From the NCBI GenBank assembly GCA_039039985.1, contig JBCCOV010000028.1, forward strand, positions 1 to 34,204: a stretch of DNA of 34,204 nt. Reading direction: 5' to 3'. Of the stretch, positions 23,858 to 31,259 are shown piece by piece. The stretch is from JBCBWG01 sp039039985 (GTDB lineage Bacteria > Pseudomonadota > Alphaproteobacteria > Rhizobiales > Hyphomicrobiaceae). Made by a program: the position numbers and the translations under genes. Every line of letters begins with the position of its first letter. Positions within the stretch are counted from its first letter, which is position 1. Under the pieces are notes generated by a model. That model searched no databases and was not told where the DNA came from. It saw nothing but the letters and a program-made list of their open reading frames with translations.

Positions 23858-25828
23858 ATGCTCGAAGCGGCCCTTGCGGCGCTTGCCACGCTCGCGCAAC
23901 CGACACACATTGCCGCGTTGTTCGGTGGTGTCATTCTCGGCTTGATCGTTGGCGTCCTGCCCGGCCTCGGAGGGACGGCCGGCTTGGCACTCCTCTTGCC
24001 ATTTGTCTTCGGCATGGATCCGTCGCTTGCGCTGGCGATGATGATCGGGTTGCAGTCCGTGACGACAACGTCGGACACGTTTCCATCCGTCCTCATGGGA
24101 ATACCAGGCACCTCGGGATCTCAGGCCACGGTGCTCGACGGCTTCCCGATGGCAAAAAAGGGTGAGGCTGCACGTGCGCTCTCGGCCGCATTCGTCTCGT
24201 CTCTCTTTGGCGGTGTCTTCGGTGCCGTGCTGCTGTCTCTCGTGATCTTTGCCGCGATCCCGATTATTCTATCGATCGGTTTCGGCGAGCAAATGATGTT
24301 GATCCTGCTGGCGCTCTCGATGGTCGGCATGCTGACCGGCGTCAACATTTGGAAAGGTCTGGCCGCGTGCGCGCTCGGCTTGATGCTCGGCTCGCTTGGC
24401 TCGGCGCCGTTTACAGGTGAGGAGCGCCTCGACTTCGGCACCGACTATCTGATTGAGCCGATACCTCTCGTCATTGTCGGACTGGCGATGTTTGCGACGC
24501 CCGAGATTGTCGATTTGCTTCGCCGCTCCACAACGATCTCGCAGACCGGCAAGCTCGAAGGAAACTGGTTCCAAGGGGCAAAAGATTGGGCGCAGAACTG
24601 GTGGCTGTCATTGCGCTGCGCTTGGATCGGATCACTGATCGGCGCCCTGCCGGGCCTCGGCGGGACCGTCATTGACTGGATTGCCTACGGGCATGCGGTC
24701 CAAACAACTAAGAATCGCGAACGGTACGGAACCGGAGATGTCCGCGGGGTCATCGCTCCGGAGTCGGCAAACAACGCAAAGGAAGGCGGCGCCTTGATGC
24801 CGACGTTGCTTCTCGGGATCCCCGGCTCGGGCAGCATGGCGATCCTGCTTGGTGGCTTTGTCTTGATCGGCATTGAGCCGGGCACGGAACTCCTGACCGA
24901 CAAGCTTGATCTGGTCTATCTGGTGATCTGGTCGGTTGCTCTTGCCAACATTCTGGGCGCAGGAACGTGTTTCTTCCTCGCCCCCGCGGTGGCGCGGCTG
25001 ACAACGATCCGTTACACGCTGCTTGCACCCTTTATGTTCGGCCTGATTTTCTTCGCGGCCTTCCAGGCGACGCGCGATTGGGGTGACATCGTCGCTTTGC
25101 TGCTTTTGAGCGTACTAGCCGTCTACATGAAGCGTTTTGGCTGGCCCCGCCCGGCGTTCTTGATCGGTTTCGTTCTGGCCAACAAAGTGGAGGAAAGCGT
25201 CTACCAAACCGTAACCGTCTACGGCTTCTCGTTCCTTGAGCGACCGATTGTGATTGCGCTACTTATCTTGACTGTCCTCTCTGTTATCGCGGTGATCAGG
25301 TTTAAGCCGACCCCGCCGCAACTCTCCGTCGACGGGGTTCACACGCACGAGAACAAACTTCCGCAACTCGCGTTCTTCGGTTTGTTGTTGGCCGCTTCCA
25401 TCTTCGTGCTGGTCGACAGTTTCAACTATGAGCGCCTCACGGCCATCTACCCGCAGTTCGCCTCCGTGCTTGGTCTTCTGTTTCTGATACCGGCCGGCCT
25501 GCAAATCGCCTTGGGATCTCAACCTGCGACCGTTTTCTTCGATAGTGAGAACGACCGCACGCAGAAGAACAATTCCATCGAGCACTATCTTGTGTGGTTA
25601 GCGGCCATGGTCGGCTTGTCCGCTCTCGTCGGTTTCGTCATCGCGATTGCGACGTTCATCTTCCTGTCTCTTCTGATCAAGGCGCGCGTCCGCCTCATAT
25701 CCGCAGCAGTCGGCGCCGCCGCGTTCATTCTGTTCCTCGGCATCCTTTCGGACCGCTTAACGCTGAGATATCCGACGGGCTATTTGCAGACCGAACTCAA
25801 GGTCGATCTTCCATGGCCACTGCAATGA
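23858..25828 (+). CDS. TctA-TctB fusion permease of a tripartite tricarboxylate transporter
   Basis: 656 residues from ATG 23858 (the frame is open to 23792, but those 22 residues are polar). Residues 1 to about 490 are TctA: about 10-12 hydrophobic helices with two copies of the PGLGGT signature (GLIVGVLPGLGGTAG and GALPGLGGTVIDW) and TLLLGIPGSGSMAILLGG. From about residue 495 a second unit follows with four helices (LPQLAFFGLLLAASIFVLVD; VLGLLFLIPAGLQIALG; YLVWLAAMVGLSALVGFV; LISAAVGAAAFILFLGILSD), the TctB layout, ending in LRYPTGYLQ. TctA and TctB are normally separate genes; no separate tctB is present. The transporter imports a carboxylate with a sodium or proton gradient. The ribosome site (GGAA) is weak. 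Confidence 0.88.
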   Translation: MLEAALAALATLAQPTHIAALFGGVILGLIVGVLPGLGGTAGLALLLPFVFGMDPSLALAMMIGLQSVTTTSDTFPSVLMGIPGTSGSQATVLDGFPMAKKGEAARALSAAFVSSLFGGVFGAVLLSLVIFAAIPIILSIGFGEQMMLILLALSMVGMLTGVNIWKGLAACALGLMLGSLGSAPFTGEERLDFGTDYLIEPIPLVIVGLAMFATPEIVDLLRRSTTISQTGKLEGNWFQGAKDWAQNWWLSLRCAWIGSLIGALPGLGGTVIDWIAYGHAVQTTKNRERYGTGDVRGVIAPESANNAKEGGALMPTLLLGIPGSGSMAILLGGFVLIGIEPGTELLTDKLDLVYLVIWSVALANILGAGTCFFLAPAVARLTTIRYTLLAPFMFGLIFFAAFQATRDWGDIVALLLLSVLAVYMKRFGWPRPAFLIGFVLANKVEESVYQTVTVYGFSFLERPIVIALLILTVLSVIAVIRFKPTPPQLSVDGVHTHENKLPQLAFFGLLLAASIFVLVDSFNYERLTAIYPQFASVLGLLFLIPAGLQIALGSQPATVFFDSENDRTQKNNSIEHYLVWLAAMVGLSALVGFVIAIATFIFLSLLIKARVRLISAAVGAAAFILFLGILSDRLTLRYPTGYLQTELKVDLPWPLQ

Positions 25829-25894
25829 GCCAGTTCGCGAGATTGGGCGTCACGCGCTTCTTGTTTATTGCCCTAGCTCAGAGAGGATGCCGCC

Positions 25895-26641
25895 ATCGAG
25901 CTTGACCTCATCGTCGCCATTGCTGCGGCGTTCGTAACATCGATCATCGGAGCATTGAGTGGCTTCGGCGGTGGCATTCTCGTTATGCCATTTCTTGTTC
26001 CGGTCGTCGGGATCAAAGGTGTGGTACCGGTTATGTCGATCGCGATGCTGATCGCGAACTTCTCGCGTTTCTGGGTGTATCGCGCTGAGGTTCGGAGCGA
26101 TGTGTTGGTTCGTCTCGGGCTTGCGTCGTTACCGGGTGTGATCTTGGGCACCTACATCTACCAACTTCTCCCAGACGTCGCGATTGCAACCCTTATCGGC
26201 CTCTTTCTCATCGGTTCGATTGGTCTTCGGCGCGGCCTCAAAGGACGGGCACTTCAGTTTGGACCTAGCGGCACCGCGGCTTGGAGCTTTGGTTTCGGCG
26301 TCTTAACCGGCAGCACACCTGGTGCCGGCGTCGTCTTGGTCGTTTTGTTGCTGGGCATGGGTATGTCAGGTCCGGCGTTGATCGCCACAGATGCCGTCAT
26401 CGGCATGCTTTCGTCCGTGACCAAGGCAGTGATGTTTTCGACATTTGATCTGTTGGACCTGCGCAGCCTCGCAATTGGGCTATTGGTCGGACTTGCGACC
26501 ATACCGGGGGCCTTCACTGCGCGCTGGATGATCAACAATCTGTCCGCGAGCGTTCATGTCATGCTGATCGAAGCGATGGTCATCGTCGCCGGATTGTCAT
26601 TCCTGTGGCGCGCTTGGTCCACGCAGATCGGCGCGACCTGA
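25895..26641 (+). CDS. TSUP-family (TauE/SafE-like) membrane transporter, unusual start
   Basis: About 249 residues, with around eight hydrophobic helices in two halves, each opening with a glycine-rich turn (SGFGGGILVMPFLVP and LTGSTPGAGVVLVVLLLG), the TSUP/sulfite exporter family pattern. The first in-frame standard codon is TTG 25955, which would cut off the first helix (LDLIVAIAAAFVTSIIGAL). GAGAGGA at 25881-25887 is correctly spaced for ATC 25895, while the only nearby ATG (25887) is in another frame. The gene therefore starts at a rare ATC or carries a small indel just after ATG. TSUP proteins export sulfite, sulfoacetate or other organic anions. It lies 66 nt after tctAB and 38 nt before the second prpD gene, so it is part of the operon. 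Confidence 0.75.
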   Translation: MELDLIVAIAAAFVTSIIGALSGFGGGILVMPFLVPVVGIKGVVPVMSIAMLIANFSRFWVYRAEVRSDVLVRLGLASLPGVILGTYIYQLLPDVAIATLIGLFLIGSIGLRRGLKGRALQFGPSGTAAWSFGFGVLTGSTPGAGVVLVVLLLGMGMSGPALIATDAVIGMLSSVTKAVMFSTFDLLDLRSLAIGLLVGLATIPGAFTARWMINNLSASVHVMLIEAMVIVAGLSFLWRAWSTQIGAT

Positions 26642-26679
26642 GGAACTTCCACTGGCGTTATGAGAATCTGGAGCAAGCA

Positions 26680-28056
26680 ATGGCACCAATAGAGGCCGGG
26701 ACTGGGGAAATCGAAGGCCGGCTTGCTGCTCACATCTCGGCTGCCGGCTCGGTGCCATTGTCTGAAGAAGTCAGCACCAAAACCAAGGCGCACGTGCTCG
26801 ATTCCGTAGCGGCGATGATCTCCGGGGCGGCACTTCCAGCCGGGCGGCAAGCGCACCGCTACATCGCGCAGTTTGGGGCCGACGGTCGCGCCACGATCGC
26901 TATGACGACCCGTCGTGTTCGCGCGATCGATGCGGCATTTGCCAACGCAATGGCAGCCCATGCCGATGAAACGGACGACAGTCATCTCGAAGGTCGATTT
27001 CATCCGGGATGCGGGATCGTATCGACAGCACTGGCGTTGGCAGAGTCGAGAAATCTGGGTGGGGACTCTCTATTGCGCAGCGTCGCACTCGGCTACGACA
27101 TTGGCGCGCGCTTCACCCTTGCACTCGGCATGACGAGCCCGCGAAGTTGGACGCATAGCACACATTGCCTTGGCGCGAACTTCGGTGCAACGGCGACTGC
27201 TGGGGCTCTTTGTCAGTTGTCTCCGGATCAATGCCGTTGGCTGCTTGCCTATGGTGTCCAGCAAGCATCCGGGCTTCCGATTTGGCATCGGGATGTCGAT
27301 CACGTTCAGAAGGCATTTGATTTTGGCGCCATGGCTGCGCGCAACGCGGTGTTTGCGGCGGAGTTTGTCGCGAGTGGCGCAACAGGCGTTACAGACTCGA
27401 TTACCGGGGAACACGGCTATCTTAAGGGATTTGCGCAAGCCCCCAACCCGGCGGCATTGGTCGACGGCCTCGGTGAGACGCAAGGTATCCTGTCGGCGTC
27501 GATCAAAAAATGGTGCGTTGGCTCGCCGATCCAGGCTGCCCTGGATGCGCTCGAAGTCCTCATATCGGAGCATGGAGTCAGAGCTGACAACGTTGCTCGC
27601 CTTGACGTCACCTTGCCTGACGACCGCATCAAAATCGTCGACAATCGTGATATGCCGGACATCTGCGTACAGCACTGCCTTGCCGTACTTTTGTTGGATG
27701 GCTCTTTGCCGTTTGAAAGCGCTCACGACAAATCTCGCATGTCAGCGCCGGATGTGTTGGCACTTCGCAAGAAGATTCGCGCCATCCCAAGTCGTGAACT
27801 CACAGTCGCGCGCCCGGCACGCCAGGCGATCGTGGAAATCGAGACCACGCACGGCGAGCGTGTGCTGCACCATACGCGCGCGGTATCGGGGACGCCGGAC
27901 AAGCCAATGACATGGGACGACGTTGCAGCCAAAGCGACAGACTTGGTCGCTCCAGTTCTCGGGCAGAAACGTGCGCAGGAGCTGATCGATACGATCGGGT
28001 CGCTCGATGCGTCAATAAGAGTAGAGCGTATCGGGGCTTTGATGCAGTCCAACTAG
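26680..28056 (+). CDS. MmgE/PrpD family protein, second copy
   Basis: 458 residues from ATG 26680 (GGAG about 8 nt upstream; the open frame back to 26605 overlaps the TSUP gene and lacks a site). Family traits: HVLDSVAAMISGAALPAG, ANAMAAHADETDDSHLEGRFHPG (acidic-His active-site segment), SVALGYDIGARFTLALG, QKAFDFGAMAARNAVFAAEF and KKWCVGSPIQAALDAL. It is clearly divergent from the first copy, so it is not a recent duplicate; a separate step or a different stereoisomer is possible. Last gene of the TctC-TctAB-TSUP-PrpD operon. It ends 46 nt before the convergent SDR gene. Confidence 0.88.
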   Translation: MAPIEAGTGEIEGRLAAHISAAGSVPLSEEVSTKTKAHVLDSVAAMISGAALPAGRQAHRYIAQFGADGRATIAMTTRRVRAIDAAFANAMAAHADETDDSHLEGRFHPGCGIVSTALALAESRNLGGDSLLRSVALGYDIGARFTLALGMTSPRSWTHSTHCLGANFGATATAGALCQLSPDQCRWLLAYGVQQASGLPIWHRDVDHVQKAFDFGAMAARNAVFAAEFVASGATGVTDSITGEHGYLKGFAQAPNPAALVDGLGETQGILSASIKKWCVGSPIQAALDALEVLISEHGVRADNVARLDVTLPDDRIKIVDNRDMPDICVQHCLAVLLLDGSLPFESAHDKSRMSAPDVLALRKKIRAIPSRELTVARPARQAIVEIETTHGERVLHHTRAVSGTPDKPMTWDDVAAKATDLVAPVLGQKRAQELIDTIGSLDASIRVERIGALMQSN

Positions 28057-28102
28057 GGCGTTTCAGATTGAGTTGGGACCATCTCGCCTTATGGCGCAAA
28101 TG

Positions 28103-28879
28103 CTAAGGCAGATAGAGGCCGCCGTTCAAATGGATCGTTTGGCCGGTCATGAACCGGCCCGCCGGGCCACAAATCGCGCAAATCAACTGAGCAACATCTT
28201 CAACGTCACCTTCGCGACCAAGTGGAATGGTGGCTGCCCCAGGCATTGCCGGCGTCTCTCCTGACGTTGCTGACCGCTGGCCACCGATCTTGCCGGGCGC
28301 AACGCAATTCACGCGGATGCCCTTGTCAGCAAACTCCATTGCAAGTGCTTTGGTGAGCCCAACCAACCCCGCTTTAGCCGCTGAGACGTGAGCGCGATTC
28401 ACGGCGCCAACGTGTGCCGTCAGTCCTCCGAGATTCACGATCGTCCCGCCGCCATTTGAAATCATCGATGGCACGACGGCGCGTGAACACAGGAATGCGC
28501 CGTCCAGGATGACGCCGAGGATCTCACGCCACTCGTCAAAACGCATCTCAGTGAATGGCACCTGCCGGCGAATGGCGGCGTTGTTGATCAGAATATCAAT
28601 TCGGCCGAATGCATCGAGCGCAGCATCGCGAATGCGCTCGACGTCATCTTCCTGACGGACATCGCCCAAAACCACCGTGGCCTGGCGACCAACAGAACGG
28701 ACGAGTTCAGCGGTTGCTTCCACTTCTTCGCGAGAGGATTGCGCGTGCACCAGAATGTCCGCGCCCATTCGCGCCAACCCAATTGCCGTGGCACGTCCCG
28801 TGCGTCGCGATGCACCGGTCACGATGGCCGCTTTCCCATCAAGCGCCATGGCTGGCGCAGTCGCGTTCCCTGTCATCAT
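28103..28879 (-). CDS. Divergent SDR-family protein without catalytic Ser/Tyr
   Basis: 258 residues with the SDR Rossmann fold: TGASRRTGRA cofactor loop (21-30), GDVR, LINNAA (97-102), VNCVAPG and a usual C-terminus (MTGQTIHLNGGLYLP). However the catalytic segment reads NLGGLTAHVGAVNRAHVSAAK: Gly151-Gly152 where the Ser should be, Val165 (after His164) where the Tyr should be, with Lys169 kept. Classical alcohol/ketone chemistry is therefore unlikely. I recall SDR relatives with the same RAHV-xxAK pattern, so it is probably a real subfamily rather than a sequencing fault. It is convergent with the second PrpD gene; its link to that cluster is by position only. ATG 28879 or ATG 28849 may be the start. 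Confidence 0.85.
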   Translation of the reverse strand: MMTGNATAPAMALDGKAAIVTGASRRTGRATAIGLARMGADILVHAQSSREEVEATAELVRSVGRQATVVLGDVRQEDDVERIRDAALDAFGRIDILINNAAIRRQVPFTEMRFDEWREILGVILDGAFLCSRAVVPSMISNGGGTIVNLGGLTAHVGAVNRAHVSAAKAGLVGLTKALAMEFADKGIRVNCVAPGKIGGQRSATSGETPAMPGAATIPLGREGDVEDVAQLICAICGPAGRFMTGQTIHLNGGLYLP

Positions 28880-29462
28880 GCGCTCAAACTCTAAATCCGC
28901 CTCACCGCTGCTCTACGACACTGCGTTGCTGCCGCTCAGCTCGGGACAACTCTATCGCTTACTGCACGTCGGTCCAACCGTCCTGGAACACTTTACAACG
29001 AGCGGCCGCCTTCTGAACCGTGGATCAGCACAAGCCCATTACGCGCGTCAGACTGACGACAGCGAGCCATCGCCAAACGCCATCATAGGAAAAATCTATC
29101 AAAATCTGACCTGAATCCTTATGGGGCGATCATAATCGCATACCCACTTCTTAGTGACGTTTACACAAGGAGTCTGCTCATGCGCCACTTGGAGGATTTA
29201 TCTCTGGCAGTAAGACCGTTCATCCGCCCGAATTTCCCGGAGTTGCTTCTAGCCTTCTTCGATGGCGACAACTCTGCCAATCGGCGCGGTCGTCACGGAT
29301 GACCTAAGGCGCACCGCAGGATCGGCCGTCCGCTAAGCTGACGACCTGCGCGAGGAATAGGAACTCCATGCAGCCTTGAAGACAGAAATGACGAGCACAG
29401 ATGTGCTGTGTGAAGCGATAGCACTAGAACTCAATGACTAACGGCCACCACCGGATGAAACC
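28880..29462. other. 583-nt region with one small candidate gene
   Basis: It holds the 40-codon frame at 29180-29302, described separately, and a short dyad GCGAT-cata-ATCGC (29126-29139). The frame after that small gene (MATTLPIGAVVTDDLRR, then a stop, ADDLREE, stop, ELHAALKTEMTSTDVLCEA) stays in one frame across two stops and might be a decayed small gene upstream of the baeRF11 gene. Nothing else is recognised. Confidence 0.4.
29180..29302 (+). CDS. Candidate 40-residue small protein with strong ribosome site
   Basis: ATG 29180 is preceded by AAGGAG (29167-29172) with ideal 7-nt spacing, one of the best ribosome sites in the window. The product begins MRHLEDLSLAVRPFIRPNFP and continues LLLAFFDGD before a basic end. 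It has an amphipathic first half with a hydrophobic centre. No family is recognised. It lies 160 nt before the baeRF11 gene and downstream of a short dyad. It could be a leader peptide, a small membrane-associated protein or a remnant of a larger gene. Confidence 0.4.
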   Translation: MRHLEDLSLAVRPFIRPNFPELLLAFFDGDNSANRRGRHG

Positions 29463-30584
29463 ATGCTCTATGTGGACTTGCCCACCAGACCCGAGTTCCT
29501 TGCTCTAAACGCATGTCGCGCAGACGCTTGCGTGTCCCTCTATGTCGAAACGACGCCTTTGACTCAGCATGCCGACGCCAGTCGTACGAAGCTGTCTAAT
29601 CTCTTCAAGTCAGCCGCCGGTCAACTTGAGACTGATGGGTTCCACAAAAAACGGCTTCTGGCGCTCGCTCATAACATTGAGAGTTTGCTGAGTGACGACG
29701 CCTTCTGGCGCGTTCAGGCGAATAGTCTTGCTGTGCTCGCAACACCGGACAACATCCAGACCTTCCGGTTGGCGAACCGGCTGCCCGCAATGGCGCAGGT
29801 CTCCGACAGATTTCATCTTAGCCCGCTTCTCCGGGCGATCACATTTCCGCAATCGGCATATGTTCTGGCTTTGTCAGAGAACGCGGTTCGACTGGTCGAA
29901 GTTGGTCCGGACCTGCCCCCATCGACGGTGCATGTCGCGGCACTACCACGCGACGCAGCAAGCGCCATCGGTAAGTCAACCCTGAACGACCGTGGACCGT
30001 CCGGTCGGATCCAAGGCGCTGAAGGTCAAAATGTTCGCTTGAGACAATATGCAAGGCACATCGATAGCGCGCTGCGCCCAATACTCTCGGGTCGCGACAC
30101 GCCACTTATCCTGGCGACAGCAGACCGGATGGCTTCGATCTATCGCTCCGTGAATTCGTATCCCAATCTTGCGACGGACACCATCTCGTCCACCAACGAT
30201 CATACAAGCGACGTGGATTTGGCAGATGCGGCTCGGCACGTCATCGACGCTCTGAATGCGCGTGAAGTTACAGAGTTCAAGTCGCTCTTTGAGACTCGGG
30301 CCAGCGCCAATCGCGCGACTTCCGATCTGTCGAATGCTGCACGCGCAGCGACGATCGGCTCGATCGATACTCTGCTTGTCGATATGGACAGCAGTATGCC
30401 GGGCGTTGTCGACGAGCTTACCGGAGCAATTACATTTGCTGAGACCGCAAGTGCATCGACCTATGACATTGTGGATGAGATTGCGGCCCGTGCGTTTGCG
30501 TCGGGAGCCCGTGTTCTCGCGGTGCGGAAAGCGGACTTGCCGGACAACACCGAGTTGGCTGCTATTCTCAGGTACGTCGCTTGA
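29463..30584 (+). CDS. Bacterial eRF1-like protein, baeRF family 11
   Basis: 373 residues. The opening LPTRPEFLALNACRADACVSLYVETTPLT and the mid-protein NRLPAMAQVSDRFHLSPLLRA, LALSENAVRLVEV, RIQGAEGQ (182-189) and RLRQYARHIDSALRPIL are the baeRF (bacterial archaeo-eukaryotic release factor) pattern, best fitting family 11 from memory. QGAEGQ stands near the position of the GGQ loop of eRF1. The C-terminal part (VDIVDEIAARAFASGARVLAVRKADLP, approximately) is the eRF1 domain-3-like end. The family is thought to act on stalled ribosomes or tRNA; experimental support is thin. A start with only a weak ribosome site (GGATG). Confidence 0.75.
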   Translation: MLYVDLPTRPEFLALNACRADACVSLYVETTPLTQHADASRTKLSNLFKSAAGQLETDGFHKKRLLALAHNIESLLSDDAFWRVQANSLAVLATPDNIQTFRLANRLPAMAQVSDRFHLSPLLRAITFPQSAYVLALSENAVRLVEVGPDLPPSTVHVAALPRDAASAIGKSTLNDRGPSGRIQGAEGQNVRLRQYARHIDSALRPILSGRDTPLILATADRMASIYRSVNSYPNLATDTISSTNDHTSDVDLADAARHVIDALNAREVTEFKSLFETRASANRATSDLSNAARAATIGSIDTLLVDMDSSMPGVVDELTGAITFAETASASTYDIVDEIAARAFASGARVLAVRKADLPDNTELAAILRYVA

Positions 30585-30753
30585 GAACGCAGCTCCTGCC
30601 GGCGACGTAAGACCGTCAGATCATCCACTGATGCTGTCCGAACACGGGTCGTTCTTGGGACATCGAACTGTTCAACCACGTAGAACGGCCTGTTGCACGA
30701 AGACGCATTGTTACCTGCAGACAAGACCACGACCTGCAATCTAATTGAAGCTC

Positions 30754-30775
30754 AGCAATCGCGGCAACGATTGCT
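30754..30775. promoter_or_regulatory. Perfect 8-6-8 inverted repeat upstream of iorAB-type operon
   Basis: AGCAATCG (30754-30761) and CGATTGCT (30768-30775), spacer CGGCAA, ending 29 nt before the small-subunit start codon. The position overlaps a likely promoter or 5' leader, so it may be an operator or an mRNA hairpin controlling the molybdenum-enzyme genes. Confidence 0.5.
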
Positions 30776-30804
30776 TGCCTGTAACGCGCATCGCGGAGTC
30801 TTGC

Positions 30805-31257
30805 ATGACGAAGTTCAATTTGAACGGCGCCGAAGTCCAGACGAATGCGCCGCCGGATACACCTCTGCTCTGGGCAATCCGCGAGGATCTTGGCCAGACA
30901 GGCACCAAGTTCGGCTGTGGCGTTGGGATGTGCGGCGCTTGCACAGTGCACGTCGATGGGAACTCGGAGTTCTCCTGTCTGCTAACCGTTTCCGACGTCG
31001 CTGGGCGGACGGTAACGACCATCGAAGGTCTGTCTCCAAGCAATGATCACCCGTTACAGAAAGCGTGGATCGCCGAGCAAGTGCCGCAGTGTGGATACTG
31101 TCAGAGTGGCCAGATCATGCGGGCTGCCGATCTTCTGAGCAAGAATCCGAAACCGACGCGCGACGAAATACGTGAAACGATGAGCCAGAACCTTTGCCGA
31201 TGCGGAACATACACGCGCATTGAACGCGCTGTCGCACGCGCTGCGCAGGAGGCATGA
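30805..31257 (+). CDS. iorA: Two-[2Fe-2S] small subunit of xanthine-oxidase-family hydroxylase (IorA-like)
   Basis: 150 residues from ATG 30805 (GGAG 8 nt upstream). The N-terminal plant-ferredoxin-like domain has KFGCGVGMCGACTVHVDG with Cys38, 43, 46 and 58; the C-terminal helical domain has QCGYCQSGQIM (Cys96, 99) and NLCRCGTYTRI (Cys131, 133). Eight cysteines hold two [2Fe-2S] clusters, which carry electrons from the molybdenum site. It overlaps or nearly touches the large-subunit start (stop at 31255-31257), showing translational coupling. Two-subunit enzymes of this type lack the FAD subunit and pass electrons to cytochromes or quinone. The named activity (isoquinoline 1-oxidoreductase) is by family, not proven substrate. 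Confidence 0.9.
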   Translation: MTKFNLNGAEVQTNAPPDTPLLWAIREDLGQTGTKFGCGVGMCGACTVHVDGNSEFSCLLTVSDVAGRTVTTIEGLSPSNDHPLQKAWIAEQVPQCGYCQSGQIMRAADLLSKNPKPTRDEIRETMSQNLCRCGTYTRIERAVARAAQEA

Positions 31258-31259
31258 CG

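Noticed and set aside
28677..29114. 145-codon plus-strand frame
   Set aside because: First half is antisense to the SDR gene; the tail (PLLYDTALLPLSSGQLYRLL) matches nothing I recognise.
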